From Celeribacter baekdonensis (GTDB lineage: Bacteria > Pseudomonadota > Alphaproteobacteria > Rhodobacterales > Rhodobacteraceae), in NCBI RefSeq assembly GCF_900102315.1, contig NZ_FNBL01000014.1:49651-113650 (forward strand): a DNA stretch of 64,000 nt, given 5' to 3'. Shown here piece by piece: positions 39,071 to 47,817 of this stretch. A program made the position numbers and the translations under genes. Every line of letters starts with the position of its first letter. The first letter of the stretch is position 1. The notes under the pieces are model-generated. The model was not told the DNA's origin, did not search any database, and saw only the letters and a list, made by a program, of their open reading frames with translations.

Positions 39071-39246
39071 TGCTTGAGGTCTTCGGCTTGGCCAAGGCGG
39101 TTTTCGGCCACCCAGCGCGCGGCCAGCACAAGCGCCCCCGCCGCAAAATCTTTGCCGTGCTCCTCAACCATCTCTTCGGCCACTTTCGCCAGTGCCTGAA
39201 AAAAACGGTCTTTGCTTTGTTCTTCTGTGGTCAATGCTTGTGTCAT
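39067..39246 (-). CDS. 59-aa acidic helical protein
   Basis: Short frame starting at the ATG at 39246 with a very strong GGGAGGAGG ribosome site 5 bases upstream. It begins MTQALTTEEQSKDRFF and is predicted to be all helical and acidic, soluble, with no export signal. It lies 21 bp after the beta-propeller gene, forming the last gene of a three-gene operon (40695 to 39067). Family unknown. Its stop overlaps the stop of the convergent 324-aa gene. Confidence 0.7.
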   Translation of the reverse strand: MTQALTTEEQSKDRFFQALAKVAEEMVEEHGKDFAAGALVLAARWVAENRLGQAEDLKH

Positions 39247-39267
39247 TGATCCTCCTCCCTTGGTTTT

Positions 39268-40404
39268 CTATTTGAACATGTTGTCTGGGAATGTGACGAT
39301 GGACACCGTGCCATCTTCGCTTCCCAATGCCAGATGCGTTCCGTCCCCGGACCACGCGACCGAGGTGACGGCAACGCCGGTTCCTTCGCGCAGCATCATC
39401 TCCTCGGACTGCCCCACCCGGCAAATCGTGACCAACCCGTTGCTGTAAACGACGGCGCAGAGGTCGCGCTTGCCGTGAACCGACAGCCGATCCACAATCG
39501 TCAATCCCGGTTTACCTGTCGTGATCGGATCCCCTTCGTGATCCCCGAACGGCAGTTCAGGCAACGCCCAGCCCACCACCCGAAAGGCCCCGGACGCGAC
39601 CAGGACCCGCGACGTTGCGCTGAAATCCACCGACTGCACAGCCTGTGGAAAATCAACAATCCGATCTGCGGTTCCGGCAGCGGCATCCACCACAAAAACG
39701 GATTTGTCGCGACACCCCGCAACCAACCAGCGTGCGCAGGGCGACCAGCGCATTGCCAAAACCTGTCCCTGACAGGGCAATGTCGTCACAGGCTTAAGAC
39801 CTTCGGCTTTGACAAGGCTGATATGCCCCGGCCCCCAGCAGGCCAACATGCCACCATCATCTGACACCGCGATGTCACACACGTCATGCGTCAGCTCTGT
39901 GCTGCACAGCGGCTCGCCACCCTCAGCACTCAAAACCGAAATCTGATCGCCGCGCCCGACCACGATCTGTGCCGCGCCCGGCATCGCAGTCAGTGCCGTG
40001 ATGTCAACGCCCTCACTGGGCAGCAACCGCAGAAGCTGGCCGCGGGGCGTCGCGCGCCAAAGCTCTTCTCCCTCGCTATGGACAAAGGCAAATCCCTGTG
40101 GCCCAAGCGGGCACATTTTACTGTCTGGCCGTGCCGTGGCATCCCGGCTGGTCAGGGGCATCGGCAGAGGTTTTTCCCGCGCCCGAATGGTCGTCCGCCC
40201 GGTGTCCAGCTCTTGCCGTATCCGTTTTTCCGGGCCTTCGGCATCCTTCACGCCGACAAATGTCATCCGACCGTCGGCCTGAACCACCGCAAGCGCCGTT
40301 CCATCCGTGTTGAACAGAACCTGCCAGATGTTTTGGTCCAAATCCCATGTCCGGGCCAACAAATCAAAAAGCGAGAGCGCCTGAGGCGGCATATGCTGTG
40401 TCAT
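39268..40404 (-). CDS. WD40-like beta-propeller protein
   Basis: 378 aa with at least five propeller-type blades, each with a hydrophobic strand after a Gly/Asp turn: for example VLAMRWSPCARWLVAGC, VQSVDFSATSRVLVASG and VAVTSVAWSGDGTHLALGS. No signal peptide, so cytoplasmic; such proteins act as interaction scaffolds. It follows the coiled-coil gene with no gap (stop TGA directly before ATG). Role unknown; it could assemble a regulatory or enzyme complex. Confidence 0.75.
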   Translation of the reverse strand: MTQHMPPQALSLFDLLARTWDLDQNIWQVLFNTDGTALAVVQADGRMTFVGVKDAEGPEKRIRQELDTGRTTIRAREKPLPMPLTSRDATARPDSKMCPLGPQGFAFVHSEGEELWRATPRGQLLRLLPSEGVDITALTAMPGAAQIVVGRGDQISVLSAEGGEPLCSTELTHDVCDIAVSDDGGMLACWGPGHISLVKAEGLKPVTTLPCQGQVLAMRWSPCARWLVAGCRDKSVFVVDAAAGTADRIVDFPQAVQSVDFSATSRVLVASGAFRVVGWALPELPFGDHEGDPITTGKPGLTIVDRLSVHGKRDLCAVVYSNGLVTICRVGQSEEMMLREGTGVAVTSVAWSGDGTHLALGSEDGTVSIVTFPDNMFK

Positions 40405-40695
40405 TCAGTTTTCCTTTTTCATAACGGTGTCGATTTCCGCATCCAGTGCAGAAAGACGCCCTTCCAATGCATTGATCCTGTCGGCGCTGCGCTCCAACGC
40501 GGCCTCATTTTGGCGGCGCGCGACCTCACGGTCCTTGTCGACCACGCCATCCTCTTCGTCCTTCATGTCCAGCACCATCATCCCGCTGGCCTTTTGGTTC
40601 AGCCGCATGTGCTCGACATTGGCCGCCGCGATGTCCTGTGTGACCTTCAGACGGTCCATGAGAATATCTTGAATGCTGCGTGATTGACCTGTCAT
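40405..40695 (-). CDS. 96-aa coiled-coil protein
   Basis: Starts at the ATG at 40695 with AAAGGGGG upstream. The frame remains open to 41283, but that upstream part is low-complexity Arg/Pro/Ser sequence and was rejected. The C-terminal half is a clear heptad-type helix (ALERSADRINALEGRLSALD). Short, soluble and probably oligomeric. First gene of the operon with the propeller and the 59-aa protein. Family unknown. Confidence 0.72.
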   Translation of the reverse strand: MTGQSRSIQDILMDRLKVTQDIAAANVEHMRLNQKASGMMVLDMKDEEDGVVDKDREVARRQNEAALERSADRINALEGRLSALDAEIDTVMKKEN

Positions 40696-40742
40696 TGCGG
40701 CCCCCTTTAAATGAGCGTTGTTTGACGCATTGAAGGGCCGAC

Positions 40743-41024
40743 ATGATGATTGATCCCGCCGACATCCGATTTTTCCAAACGCTCGCGTTGGTGTGTCGCC
40801 AAACCGATGGCGTGGACATGCGCTGTCAAAACGCCATCCAACAGGCGCTTGACACCCGTGATCCGCAGGACATGCGCGCGGCACGTCGAGCCGTTGATGC
40901 TCTGGACGATGCGCGCAAAAATCAGATCTTGCAGCAGGTGCATCGGCTGATGGCCACCGATATGTCTGCGATCTGGGACGTGATGTCCTACGCCTCGGGG
41001 CAAACCAGGCAACGACCGAACTGA
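40743..41024 (+). CDS. 93-aa hypothetical protein
   Basis: Starts at ATGATG (40743) with AAGGG upstream, diverging from the coiled-coil gene across 47 bp. It is predicted mainly helical (ADIRFFQTLALVCRQTDGV, then a charged helix RAARRAVDALDDARKNQ). Two cysteines; no signal peptide. No family recognised. The tight divergent arrangement suggests shared regulation with the three-gene operon. Confidence 0.6.
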   Translation: MMIDPADIRFFQTLALVCRQTDGVDMRCQNAIQQALDTRDPQDMRAARRAVDALDDARKNQILQQVHRLMATDMSAIWDVMSYASGQTRQRPN

Positions 41025-41229
41025 GCCCGCATCGCACACGCCATACGCCCATGTCTGAAATTTCTCGCGCACGGCTATCCCCTCCCCTGAACATCCGGTC
41101 TTTCGTATGGGCAAGGCTATCGAAGCGACAGGATGACGCAATGAAATCCGCTTTAAACAGGGGGTTTTTTGCCCAAATGCGCGGTGCCACGGAAAAGTTG
41201 TAAAATAGCTTTACGTTTTCATTTTGCGG

Positions 41230-41248
41230 TTGGAACATATTGTTCCAA
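41230..41248. promoter_or_regulatory. Perfect 19-bp palindrome upstream of the GNAT gene
   Basis: TTGGAACA-TAT-TGTTCCAA lies in the 345-bp gap 41025-41369, 122 bp before the GNAT start. A strong operator candidate. Its TGTTC half-site also appears in the palindrome at 44086. The rest of the gap is AT-richer than the flanks but shows no other clear signal. Confidence 0.5.
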
Positions 41249-41369
41249 AAGAGATTTTTCTGCACTGCAGTATATTTTCCCAATCGCGCTCATGTTCGAA
41301 TCACCCCCTTGATTTCGTCTGATGATTCGCGCTGTTCTGGGTCTGTCTCAGGCCAAATGAGAGAGCCAC

Positions 41370-42218
41370 ATGACCCGCTTTTCCACCGATCAGGCACCGC
41401 AAAATTTTATCCTCCGGCAGGTCCGGCAAGAGGATCGGCCGATCCTTATTCAGCAGTTGAACGATCCCCGGATCGCCCCTTGGCTTGCCGCCGTGCCACA
41501 GCCCTTTGGCCCGTCCGAGGCCGATGCGCTACTGGCCCACGGCCAGCATCCAGACGAACATCTTTTGATTGTCGAACAAGGCGGCGCAGTGGCGGGGTGC
41601 CTTTGCATCGGGGCTTCGCTTTGGTATTGGCTCGATCCGGCGTTTTGGGGCCGCGGGCTGATGCATCACGCGCTACAGGTCGCCATTGCCACCCATTTCG
41701 CCACGCTCGCACCGCCGCTGACGGCCACATGCCATACCGACAATGCGGCCTCGCAGGCAGTGCTGACACGGCTGGGTTTTTCGCCCACCCCAACCCTGCG
41801 CAAAATGTTTTTCCAAAGCACACAGTCGGCGCAGCTTTGCCGTGATTTTGTGATGACGCCCGAACAATGGCATCTGTTGCACCCGCCGTTGATTGCGCTC
41901 AATGCCGTCAGCCTGCGTCCGGCGGAGCAAAAGGACGCCACGACCTTGGTGCGGATGTTGCCCCATGCCGGATCGCCGATCTGGCCGACCCCCGAAACGA
42001 TCCGCGCGTTTATCGAAACGCATCGCTTTCGTGGCCCACCACGGGGTCTTTTTGTCATCGTGGACATGCATCGACGCAGTTTGGGCATGGCACTTCTGAC
42101 AGAAAACACGCCCGCTTTGTGCTTTCTCTCAGATGAAGACGCAGCCCGTCACCATGATCACGTCACCGCCGCATTGGCGCAAGGCATCGGCTCTGTTCAG
42201 TCTTTCAGATGTGAATAA
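41370..42218 (+). CDS. GNAT-family N-acetyltransferase with C-terminal extension
   Basis: 282 aa. The N-terminal about 155 residues are a RimJ/RimL-like GNAT domain: LRQVRQEDRPILIQQL, then the acetyl-CoA loop around FWGRGLMHHALQ, and the late NAASQAVLTRLGF. The C-terminal about 120 residues resemble an incomplete second GNAT domain (SLRPAEQKDATTLVRML). Substrate unknown. Its last 22 bp overlap the convergent regulator gene. Confidence 0.8.
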   Translation: MTRFSTDQAPQNFILRQVRQEDRPILIQQLNDPRIAPWLAAVPQPFGPSEADALLAHGQHPDEHLLIVEQGGAVAGCLCIGASLWYWLDPAFWGRGLMHHALQVAIATHFATLAPPLTATCHTDNAASQAVLTRLGFSPTPTLRKMFFQSTQSAQLCRDFVMTPEQWHLLHPPLIALNAVSLRPAEQKDATTLVRMLPHAGSPIWPTPETIRAFIETHRFRGPPRGLFVIVDMHRRSLGMALLTENTPALCFLSDEDAARHHDHVTAALAQGIGSVQSFRCE

Positions 42219-44032
42219 ACCGTGTTGCGTGAGATGCCCAAACGGCGGGCGGTCAGTGCCACATTGCACTGACAGATTTGAAAGACACGCCGCACCTCAA
42301 GGCATCGCTTTTCTCGCATCGGAACCCCCAGACAACGGGCACAGGCCCTCGTCTCGCTCTGTTGCGCCGGAAAGAAATGGTCCACCTGAGTCTCGCGTAC
42401 GATCCCGGCGGGACAGCTTGCCACCAAGACCTGCAAATGATGCCGCAGATCGTTCAAATTGCCAGCACGCTCCATTGACGCCAGCTTTCTCAGAGCCTTG
42501 GCTGACAGCTGATGCTGCGGCGATAAATCCGCCAGCATGATGCGCGCCAATTTGTCGAAATCCGTACGCGCCTTGAGCCCCGGCAGGTCAACCGTCAGCA
42601 TGTTGACACCCGCGATCACTCTGCTGCGCCTGCGTGTTTCATCCTGCTGTGGCTGATCCGTCGCCACCACGTACCAATGCCCTGCCGCCACATCCCTGCG
42701 CACACTGTCGAGGACCATGTTCAGCTCGTCTGCGGCCAGACCCTTCAGCGCAGAAACATTTTCCAGCACCAATGTGCCACCCTGCGCCAGTGAAACCCCC
42801 GACGGTGCGGTGGTCTGCATCAAGTCCCCGATCACCCCGTGCATATCCGTGTCTTGGATCAACCTGCGGCAGTCTACGGCGATCAACGGTTTTGCCGGAT
42901 GCACATGTCGATGTATGACCTCGGCCATAACCGTTTTGCCGCTGCCCGTCGCGCCATGGATGCACACCGGCTGGCCCACATCCGCCGCCCGGCGCGCCAC
43001 ACGCAAACATTCGCGCACCAGCTCGTCGTCAAAGACAAGCTCCTGATCCTGAGGCTCAAGCCGGTAAAGACGGGGGGCACGCAGTGTCACCTCCTGCGCG
43101 GGCGCACCACCTGAGCGCGGTCGCGACATTGGGCGCAGCCGGGCGAAATAACTCGCATTCAGCCCATCCGAAAGCTCGACCGTGTCGCCCCGGATCAGTT
43201 TGCGCAGGATCGACCGAAAGGTCCCGTTAAAGATGTCACTGAACCGGCTTGTGGCCACACAGTTCAGACCCGACAGCAATCTGGCCGAACTTCTGTTGGC
43301 GCCGGTGACATAGCCCTCTTCGTTCACCGACACCATGCCCACACTCTGCGTCGCCAAATATTCGGCTCTGGGATGGAACTGTATGATGTAGTCCCGCCGA
43401 TGGCTTTCGATGAACAATCGGTTCTCAATATTCGTCGCCGCCAAACTGACCAGAGCTTTGGTGTGATACTGTCGGGCGGACACTTCGGAAGACGCATCAA
43501 GCAACCCAACGATCTTGCCGTCCGACGCAAAAATCGGGGCGCAGACACAGGACACCCCGCCGTGCCGCGTAAAAAAATGCTCGGGCCCGGTCACCATACT
43601 GGTCTGTCCGGTGCACAGCGCCAACCCAAGCGCATTCGTGCCGCGCAAATCTTCGCGCCAGATCGAGCCGGGGCGCACGCTGCGCGAACATTCGGCGGCA
43701 TGGAATTCAGCATCCATGATGGCGTCCAAAACGGTCCCGTTCGCATCCGCGAAAGCCGTCATATAATTCGTACCGGCAATCTGAGAACTCAGAAGTTCGA
43801 GTTCGGGTCGGACGATTGCCATCAAGCGCTCGTTCTGCTGACGTGCGATTTGAAGCTCCTGATGCGAAATCACCGCCTCCACCGGCGCGCCACCGGGGTC
43901 CAGTCCCACGCGCAGACACCGCTGCCAACTGCTTGCAATCTCCTCGGGCATTGCGCCAAGCGCAAATCGTTCACCAGCGTCCAACGCCGCGCGCGCCTGT
44001 AGAAATGCTGTTTTCATGCTCATGAAGCGCAC
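42197..44032 (-). CDS. AcoR-like regulator lacking the sigma-54 activation loop
   Basis: 611 aa. The N terminus matches AcoR-type sensors: SSWQRCLRVGLDPG, then a GAF region with WREDLRGTNALGLALC. A PAS-like segment follows. The AAA+ domain keeps Walker A (GATGSGKT) but has no GAFTGA loop, and Walker B reads LVLENVSAL instead of LFLDEIGD. The C-terminal Fis HTH (ARRLGISRNTVYSHL) is intact. It should bind DNA but probably cannot open sigma-54 complexes; a sigma-70 regulator or an antagonist is plausible. Start is GTG close behind GGGAGG; ATG at 44023 is an alternative. Confidence 0.85.
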   Translation of the reverse strand: MRFMSMKTAFLQARAALDAGERFALGAMPEEIASSWQRCLRVGLDPGGAPVEAVISHQELQIARQQNERLMAIVRPELELLSSQIAGTNYMTAFADANGTVLDAIMDAEFHAAECSRSVRPGSIWREDLRGTNALGLALCTGQTSMVTGPEHFFTRHGGVSCVCAPIFASDGKIVGLLDASSEVSARQYHTKALVSLAATNIENRLFIESHRRDYIIQFHPRAEYLATQSVGMVSVNEEGYVTGANRSSARLLSGLNCVATSRFSDIFNGTFRSILRKLIRGDTVELSDGLNASYFARLRPMSRPRSGGAPAQEVTLRAPRLYRLEPQDQELVFDDELVRECLRVARRAADVGQPVCIHGATGSGKTVMAEVIHRHVHPAKPLIAVDCRRLIQDTDMHGVIGDLMQTTAPSGVSLAQGGTLVLENVSALKGLAADELNMVLDSVRRDVAAGHWYVVATDQPQQDETRRRSRVIAGVNMLTVDLPGLKARTDFDKLARIMLADLSPQHQLSAKALRKLASMERAGNLNDLRHHLQVLVASCPAGIVRETQVDHFFPAQQSETRACARCLGVPMREKRCLEVRRVFQICQCNVALTARRLGISRNTVYSHLKD

Positions 44033-44085
44033 GATCCTCCCTTGATCCCAACAGTTTTACCCTGAAACGCAGGAAATCAACGGGA

Positions 44086-44104
44086 ATGTTCAGTTTTTGA
44101 ACAT
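44086..44104. promoter_or_regulatory. 19-bp palindrome upstream of the GAFTGA-less regulator
   Basis: ATGTTCA-GTTTT-TGAACAT, perfect 7-bp arms, 54 bp before the regulator's GTG start, suggesting autoregulation. Nothing else was noted in 44105-44239. Confidence 0.5.
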
Positions 44105-44239
44105 CGAATGTGAAGGATGCTCAAAAAGCCTGACCGTGATCAGGGGCCAGCGCCGTTACGCAGCTTGTCCAATGAGAGGGTGCCTCACGTCCCTGTCTGA
44201 CCCACACAAATTGCAAAATGGCCTTGGGCTTATTTGGGC

Positions 44240-45406
44240 TTATTCGGTGTCGCCCGCCGCATCAGAAAAGGCCGCTTTGTCCGTCCCCAGCAGTGGGGCC
44301 GCCTTGTCCAATGACATCGGGCTGCGTGAGAACCGGATCGGTGTGCGTAGGCCTTCGATCCCCTCTGGCGCGATGCGCATGGCGCGGGCGTCGATCTGTG
44401 GCTCGGACAGGGCTTGGGCCACCGAGTTGATCGGACCGACCGGCACACCCGCCTGTTCAAGTGCGGCGATCAGATCATCCCTTGACCATGCGGTCGTGGC
44501 ATGGACCAGCGTCGCGCAAAGCCTCTCGCGATGCGCGACCCGCGCGGGATTGGTGGCGTAGTCCGGGTTGGTTTCCAGCCCCTCAAGCCCAAGCACACGG
44601 GTCAACGCCGCGAATTGCCTGTCGTTGCCACAGGCGATGATCAGATGGCCGTCGGCGGAGGGGAACATCTGATAAGGCACGATATTGGGATGGGCATTGC
44701 CCAACCGTGTGGGGGCAACGCCGCCAAGGAGGAAATTGGTGGCCTGATTGGCAAGCACACCCACGCCGCAATCCAACAGCGACAGGTCCACATGCTGGCC
44801 CAAACCCGAGCGCGCCCGCTCCGCCAAGGCGGCCTGAATACCGATCACACCATAAAGGCCGGTGAACACGTCGATCCATGCGACGCCGACTTTTTGTGGC
44901 TCGCCACCGGGTTCGCCGGTCAAATCCATGATGCCGCACATGCCTTGGATGAGGAAATCATAGCCGGGCTGTTTGGCGCGCGGGCCGTCTTGGCCAAAGC
45001 CCGTCACAGAGGCATAGACCAGGCGCGGATTGCGCTTGGACAGGCTGTCAAAATCAAGCCCAAATTTCACCAGCCCGCCGACCTTGAAGTTCTCAATCAC
45101 CACATCGGCATCGGCAATCAGCACCTTGAGCCGGGCCAAATCCTCGGGGTTGGAAAAATCGCAGGTGACGGATCGCTTACCGCGATTGGCGGCATGAAAG
45201 TAGGCCGCGACCTTTTCCGTGCCACCATCAGGGAGCGGACGTTCGATAAAAGGCGGTCCCCAGCGGCGCGTATCGTCGCCGTCCGGAGACTCGATTTTAA
45301 TGACCTCGGCCCCCAGATCCGCCAGTGTCTGGCCGATCCAGGGACCGGCCAGAATACGGGCAAGCTCTACAACCTTGAGACCCTTGAGAGGTGCGTCGCT
45401 GATCAT
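44240..45406 (-). CDS. Class III (CaiB/BaiF) CoA-transferase, probable glutarate CoA-transferase
   Basis: 388 aa. Typical start PLKGLKVVELARILAGPW, then DLGAEVIKIESPDGDD; the catalytic Asp is probably in YDFLIQGMCGIMDLTGEPGG near residue 165. It moves CoA between carboxylates. It is 3 bp downstream of gcdH, and such pairs commonly supply glutaryl-CoA from glutarate, so succinyl-CoA:glutarate transfer is the likely role (inference). Confidence 0.9.
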   Translation of the reverse strand: MISDAPLKGLKVVELARILAGPWIGQTLADLGAEVIKIESPDGDDTRRWGPPFIERPLPDGGTEKVAAYFHAANRGKRSVTCDFSNPEDLARLKVLIADADVVIENFKVGGLVKFGLDFDSLSKRNPRLVYASVTGFGQDGPRAKQPGYDFLIQGMCGIMDLTGEPGGEPQKVGVAWIDVFTGLYGVIGIQAALAERARSGLGQHVDLSLLDCGVGVLANQATNFLLGGVAPTRLGNAHPNIVPYQMFPSADGHLIIACGNDRQFAALTRVLGLEGLETNPDYATNPARVAHRERLCATLVHATTAWSRDDLIAALEQAGVPVGPINSVAQALSEPQIDARAMRIAPEGIEGLRTPIRFSRSPMSLDKAAPLLGTDKAAFSDAAGDTE

Positions 45407-45409
45407 GGA

Positions 45410-46609
45410 TCAGCCGAACGCTTGCAGGCCAGTGATAGCGCGCCCGAGGATCAGGGCGTGTACGTCATGTGTGCCCTCATAGGTGTTCACCGTTTCCAGA
45501 TTCTGGGCATGGCGCATCACATGATATTCGATCTGGATGCCATTGCCGCCGTGCATGTCACGGGCGTTGCGCGCAATATCCAACGCCTTGCCACAGTTGT
45601 TGCGCTTGATCAGCGAGATCATCTCGGGCGCGAAACGACCCTCATCGAACAGCCGGCCCACGCGCAGCGCCGCTTGCAGTCCGAGCGTAATCTCGGTCTC
45701 CATATCCGCGAGTTTCTTTTGGTAGAGCTGCGTTGCGGCCAGCGGGCGATTGAACTGATGGCGGTCCAGCCCATATTGGCGCGCCCGATGAAAACAGTCT
45801 TCGGCCGCCCCCATCACACCCCAGGAAATGCCATAGCGCGCGCGGTTGAGACACCCGAACGGACCACCCATCCCCTGAATGTTCGGCAAAATCGCCTCTT
45901 CGCCCACCTCCACATTGTCCATAACAATCTCGCCGGTGATTGAGGCGCGCAGGGACAGTTTGCCGCCAATTTTCGGCGCCGACAGGCCCTTCATACCTTT
46001 CTCAAGGATAAAGCCACGCACCTTGCCGCCATGCGCCTCCGATTTGGCCCAAACCACAAAGACATCGGCGATCGGGCTGTTGGAAATCCACATTTTCGAC
46101 CCGATCAGGCGATAGCCGCCGTCGGTCTTGATGGCGCGGGTTTTCATGCCTGCGGGATCGGACCCTGCGTCGGGTTCGGTCAGACCGAAACAGCCGATGA
46201 ATTCACCGCTTGCCAGTTTCGGCAGGTATTTTTTGCGTTGTTCTTCGGAGCCATAAGCGTAGATCGGGAACATCACGAGCGAGGATTGCACCGACATCAT
46301 CGAGCGATAGCCACTGTCGACACGCTCCACTTCGCGGGCCACCAAACCGTAAGAGACATAAGACGCGCCAACGCCGCCGTATTCTTCGGGAAGGGTCACG
46401 CCTAAAAGCCCGTTTTGGCCCATTTCGCGGAAAATCTCCGGGTCGGTTTTCTCTTCGAGATAGGCCGCTGCGACGCGGGGCAACAAACGGTCAGTGGCAA
46501 AGGCGCGGGCCGATTCACTGATCATGCGTTCTTCGTCGCTCAGTTGCTCCTCAAAGAGGAACGGGTCCGCCCAGTTGTAGGGGATGCCTTTGTGTGAAGA
46601 TGTCGACAT
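45410..46609 (-). CDS. gcdH: Glutaryl-CoA dehydrogenase
   Basis: 399 aa from the ATG at 46609, with AAAGGAG upstream; the frame to 46663 was not used. Acyl-CoA dehydrogenase motifs are [15 protein letters not shown] and, at the end, the catalytic Glu in [20 protein letters not shown], the GcdH-type C terminus. It oxidatively decarboxylates glutaryl-CoA to crotonyl-CoA in lysine/tryptophan/glutarate degradation. It is the first gene of the pair and divergent from the LysR gene. Confidence 0.93.
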   Translation of the reverse strand: MSTSSHKGIPYNWADPFLFEEQLSDEERMISESARAFATDRLLPRVAAAYLEEKTDPEIFREMGQNGLLGVTLPEEYGGVGASYVSYGLVAREVERVDSGYRSMMSVQSSLVMFPIYAYGSEEQRKKYLPKLASGEFIGCFGLTEPDAGSDPAGMKTRAIKTDGGYRLIGSKMWISNSPIADVFVVWAKSEAHGGKVRGFILEKGMKGLSAPKIGGKLSLRASITGEIVMDNVEVGEEAILPNIQGMGGPFGCLNRARYGISWGVMGAAEDCFHRARQYGLDRHQFNRPLAATQLYQKKLADMETEITLGLQAALRVGRLFDEGRFAPEMISLIKRNNCGKALDIARNARDMHGGNGIQIEYHVMRHAQNLETVNTYEGTHDVHALILGRAITGLQAFG

Positions 46610-46722
46610 GGAGTCTCCTTTGGGGGGGGCGGTCAATTTCGAGTGACCTGTGTGGTTTGGCAATTTTCATGCAATTTTTATGATTGTATCAGGCGGAAAT
46701 GGCGAAATAAAACGAGATTAAG

Positions 46723-46736
46723 GCATGCATTCATGC
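46723..46736. promoter_or_regulatory. Short dyad at the LysR start / gcdH intergenic region
   Basis: GCATG-CATT-CATGC lies within the divergent region and overlaps the most upstream possible LysR start (46725). It may be a LysR-type operator, in which case the protein starts at 46752. Confidence 0.35.
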
Positions 46737-46751
46737 AATAATGGAATGCAA

Positions 46752-47651
46752 ATGAGACAAAGACGCTTCCTTCCCTCGATCAAACTACTCTTCGCCTTGG
46801 ATGCTGTGGTGCGGCATGGCTCGGTCACAGCCGCCGCCACTGAGTTGAGCCTGACGCAAAGCACGGTGAGCCGATTGATCCTCAATCTTGAGGCGCAATT
46901 GGGCAAGGAGTTGTTCACGCGCGAACATCGCCGTTTGATCCCCAATGCCGCCGCGATCAGTTATCAACGCGACATAGCGCGCGCGCTGGATATGGTGCAA
47001 CGGGCCAGCATGACGGTGGTGACCAACCCCGACGGCGGCACCCTGTCCCTTGCGGTTTTGCCGACCTTTGCGACCCGGTGGCTTGGGCCACGTCTGAGCG
47101 GGTTTCTCAACACCTATCCCGGCATTGCGATCAATATGTCAACGCGCATCGGCCGATTTGATTTCGCGGGCGAGGTGTTCGATGCCGCGATCTATTACGG
47201 GACATCGGATTGGGCGGGTGTCAATCATTTGAAGCTCTTCGATGAAACCGTGACGGCCTGTGTCTCGCCCGGATTTGCGGCGTCGCATCGGCTTGAGACG
47301 CTTGATGATCTGGCCGATGTGCCGATGCTGCACCTTGAATCTCGTGACACATTTTGGAGCGACTGGTTCCACGGGCAGGGCGCTGAACCCTCCGGCGCGG
47401 GCGGCATGTTGATGGACCAATTTTCGATGGTGATTCAGGCGGCGATTTCCGGACTTGGCGTTGCGCTTTTGCCCGACTATCTGGCGCAAATCGAAATCTC
47501 TGAGGGGCGGTTGTTGCCGATCTTCAAACAGGCGGTGCCGGTGCGGGGGGCCTATTGGCTGGTTTGGCCCAAGGACAAGGACGACCACGCACCTTTGGTC
47601 TCGTTTCGGAATTGGCTGTCTTTGGCGGCCAAACCAGAGAGCCCCTCTTGA
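46752..47651 (+). CDS. LysR-family regulator divergent from gcdH
   Basis: 299 aa from the ATG at 46752; frames from 46725 or 46746 add a few unlikely residues. The N-terminal wHTH is SVTAAATELSLTQSTVSRLILNLE, followed by a PBP2-like effector domain. GcvA/GcdR-like in layout. The divergent arrangement indicates control of gcdH and the CoA-transferase, with glutarate or a related acid as the likely effector (inference). Confidence 0.88.
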   Translation: MRQRRFLPSIKLLFALDAVVRHGSVTAAATELSLTQSTVSRLILNLEAQLGKELFTREHRRLIPNAAAISYQRDIARALDMVQRASMTVVTNPDGGTLSLAVLPTFATRWLGPRLSGFLNTYPGIAINMSTRIGRFDFAGEVFDAAIYYGTSDWAGVNHLKLFDETVTACVSPGFAASHRLETLDDLADVPMLHLESRDTFWSDWFHGQGAEPSGAGGMLMDQFSMVIQAAISGLGVALLPDYLAQIEISEGRLLPIFKQAVPVRGAYWLVWPKDKDDHAPLVSFRNWLSLAAKPESPS

Positions 47652-47739
47652 CGGAACCGTCACATCCTGGCCGTCCATGAAAAAACACTGTCCGAACTGA
47701 GTGACCTGTCGGCGCTCAAAGCCTCATTCCTGCGCTGGC

Positions 47740-47771
47740 AAAAAGGACCGCCAACGCAACGGCTGGCGGTC
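47740..47771 (-). terminator. Intrinsic terminator of the autotransporter gene
   Basis: On the minus strand GACCGCCA and TGGCGGTC form a perfect 8-bp stem with a 10-base loop, followed by CC and five T's. It lies 47 bp beyond the autotransporter stop. It is the clearest Rho-independent terminator in the window. Confidence 0.78.
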
Positions 47772-47817
47772 TATCGGCGTATTGCAAACAGGTCGTGACG
47801 GCAGAACGGTCACGCGT

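Noticed and set aside
41030..41043. GG-N10-GC match (minus strand) upstream of the three-gene operon
   Set aside because: Only the GG and GC dinucleotides plus a few bases fit; 335 bp from the gene and expected by chance.
40696..41283. N-terminal extension of the 96-aa coiled-coil gene to 292 codons
   Set aside because: Extension is low-complexity, overlaps the divergent 93-aa gene and lacks a ribosome site; a strong one precedes the ATG at 40695.
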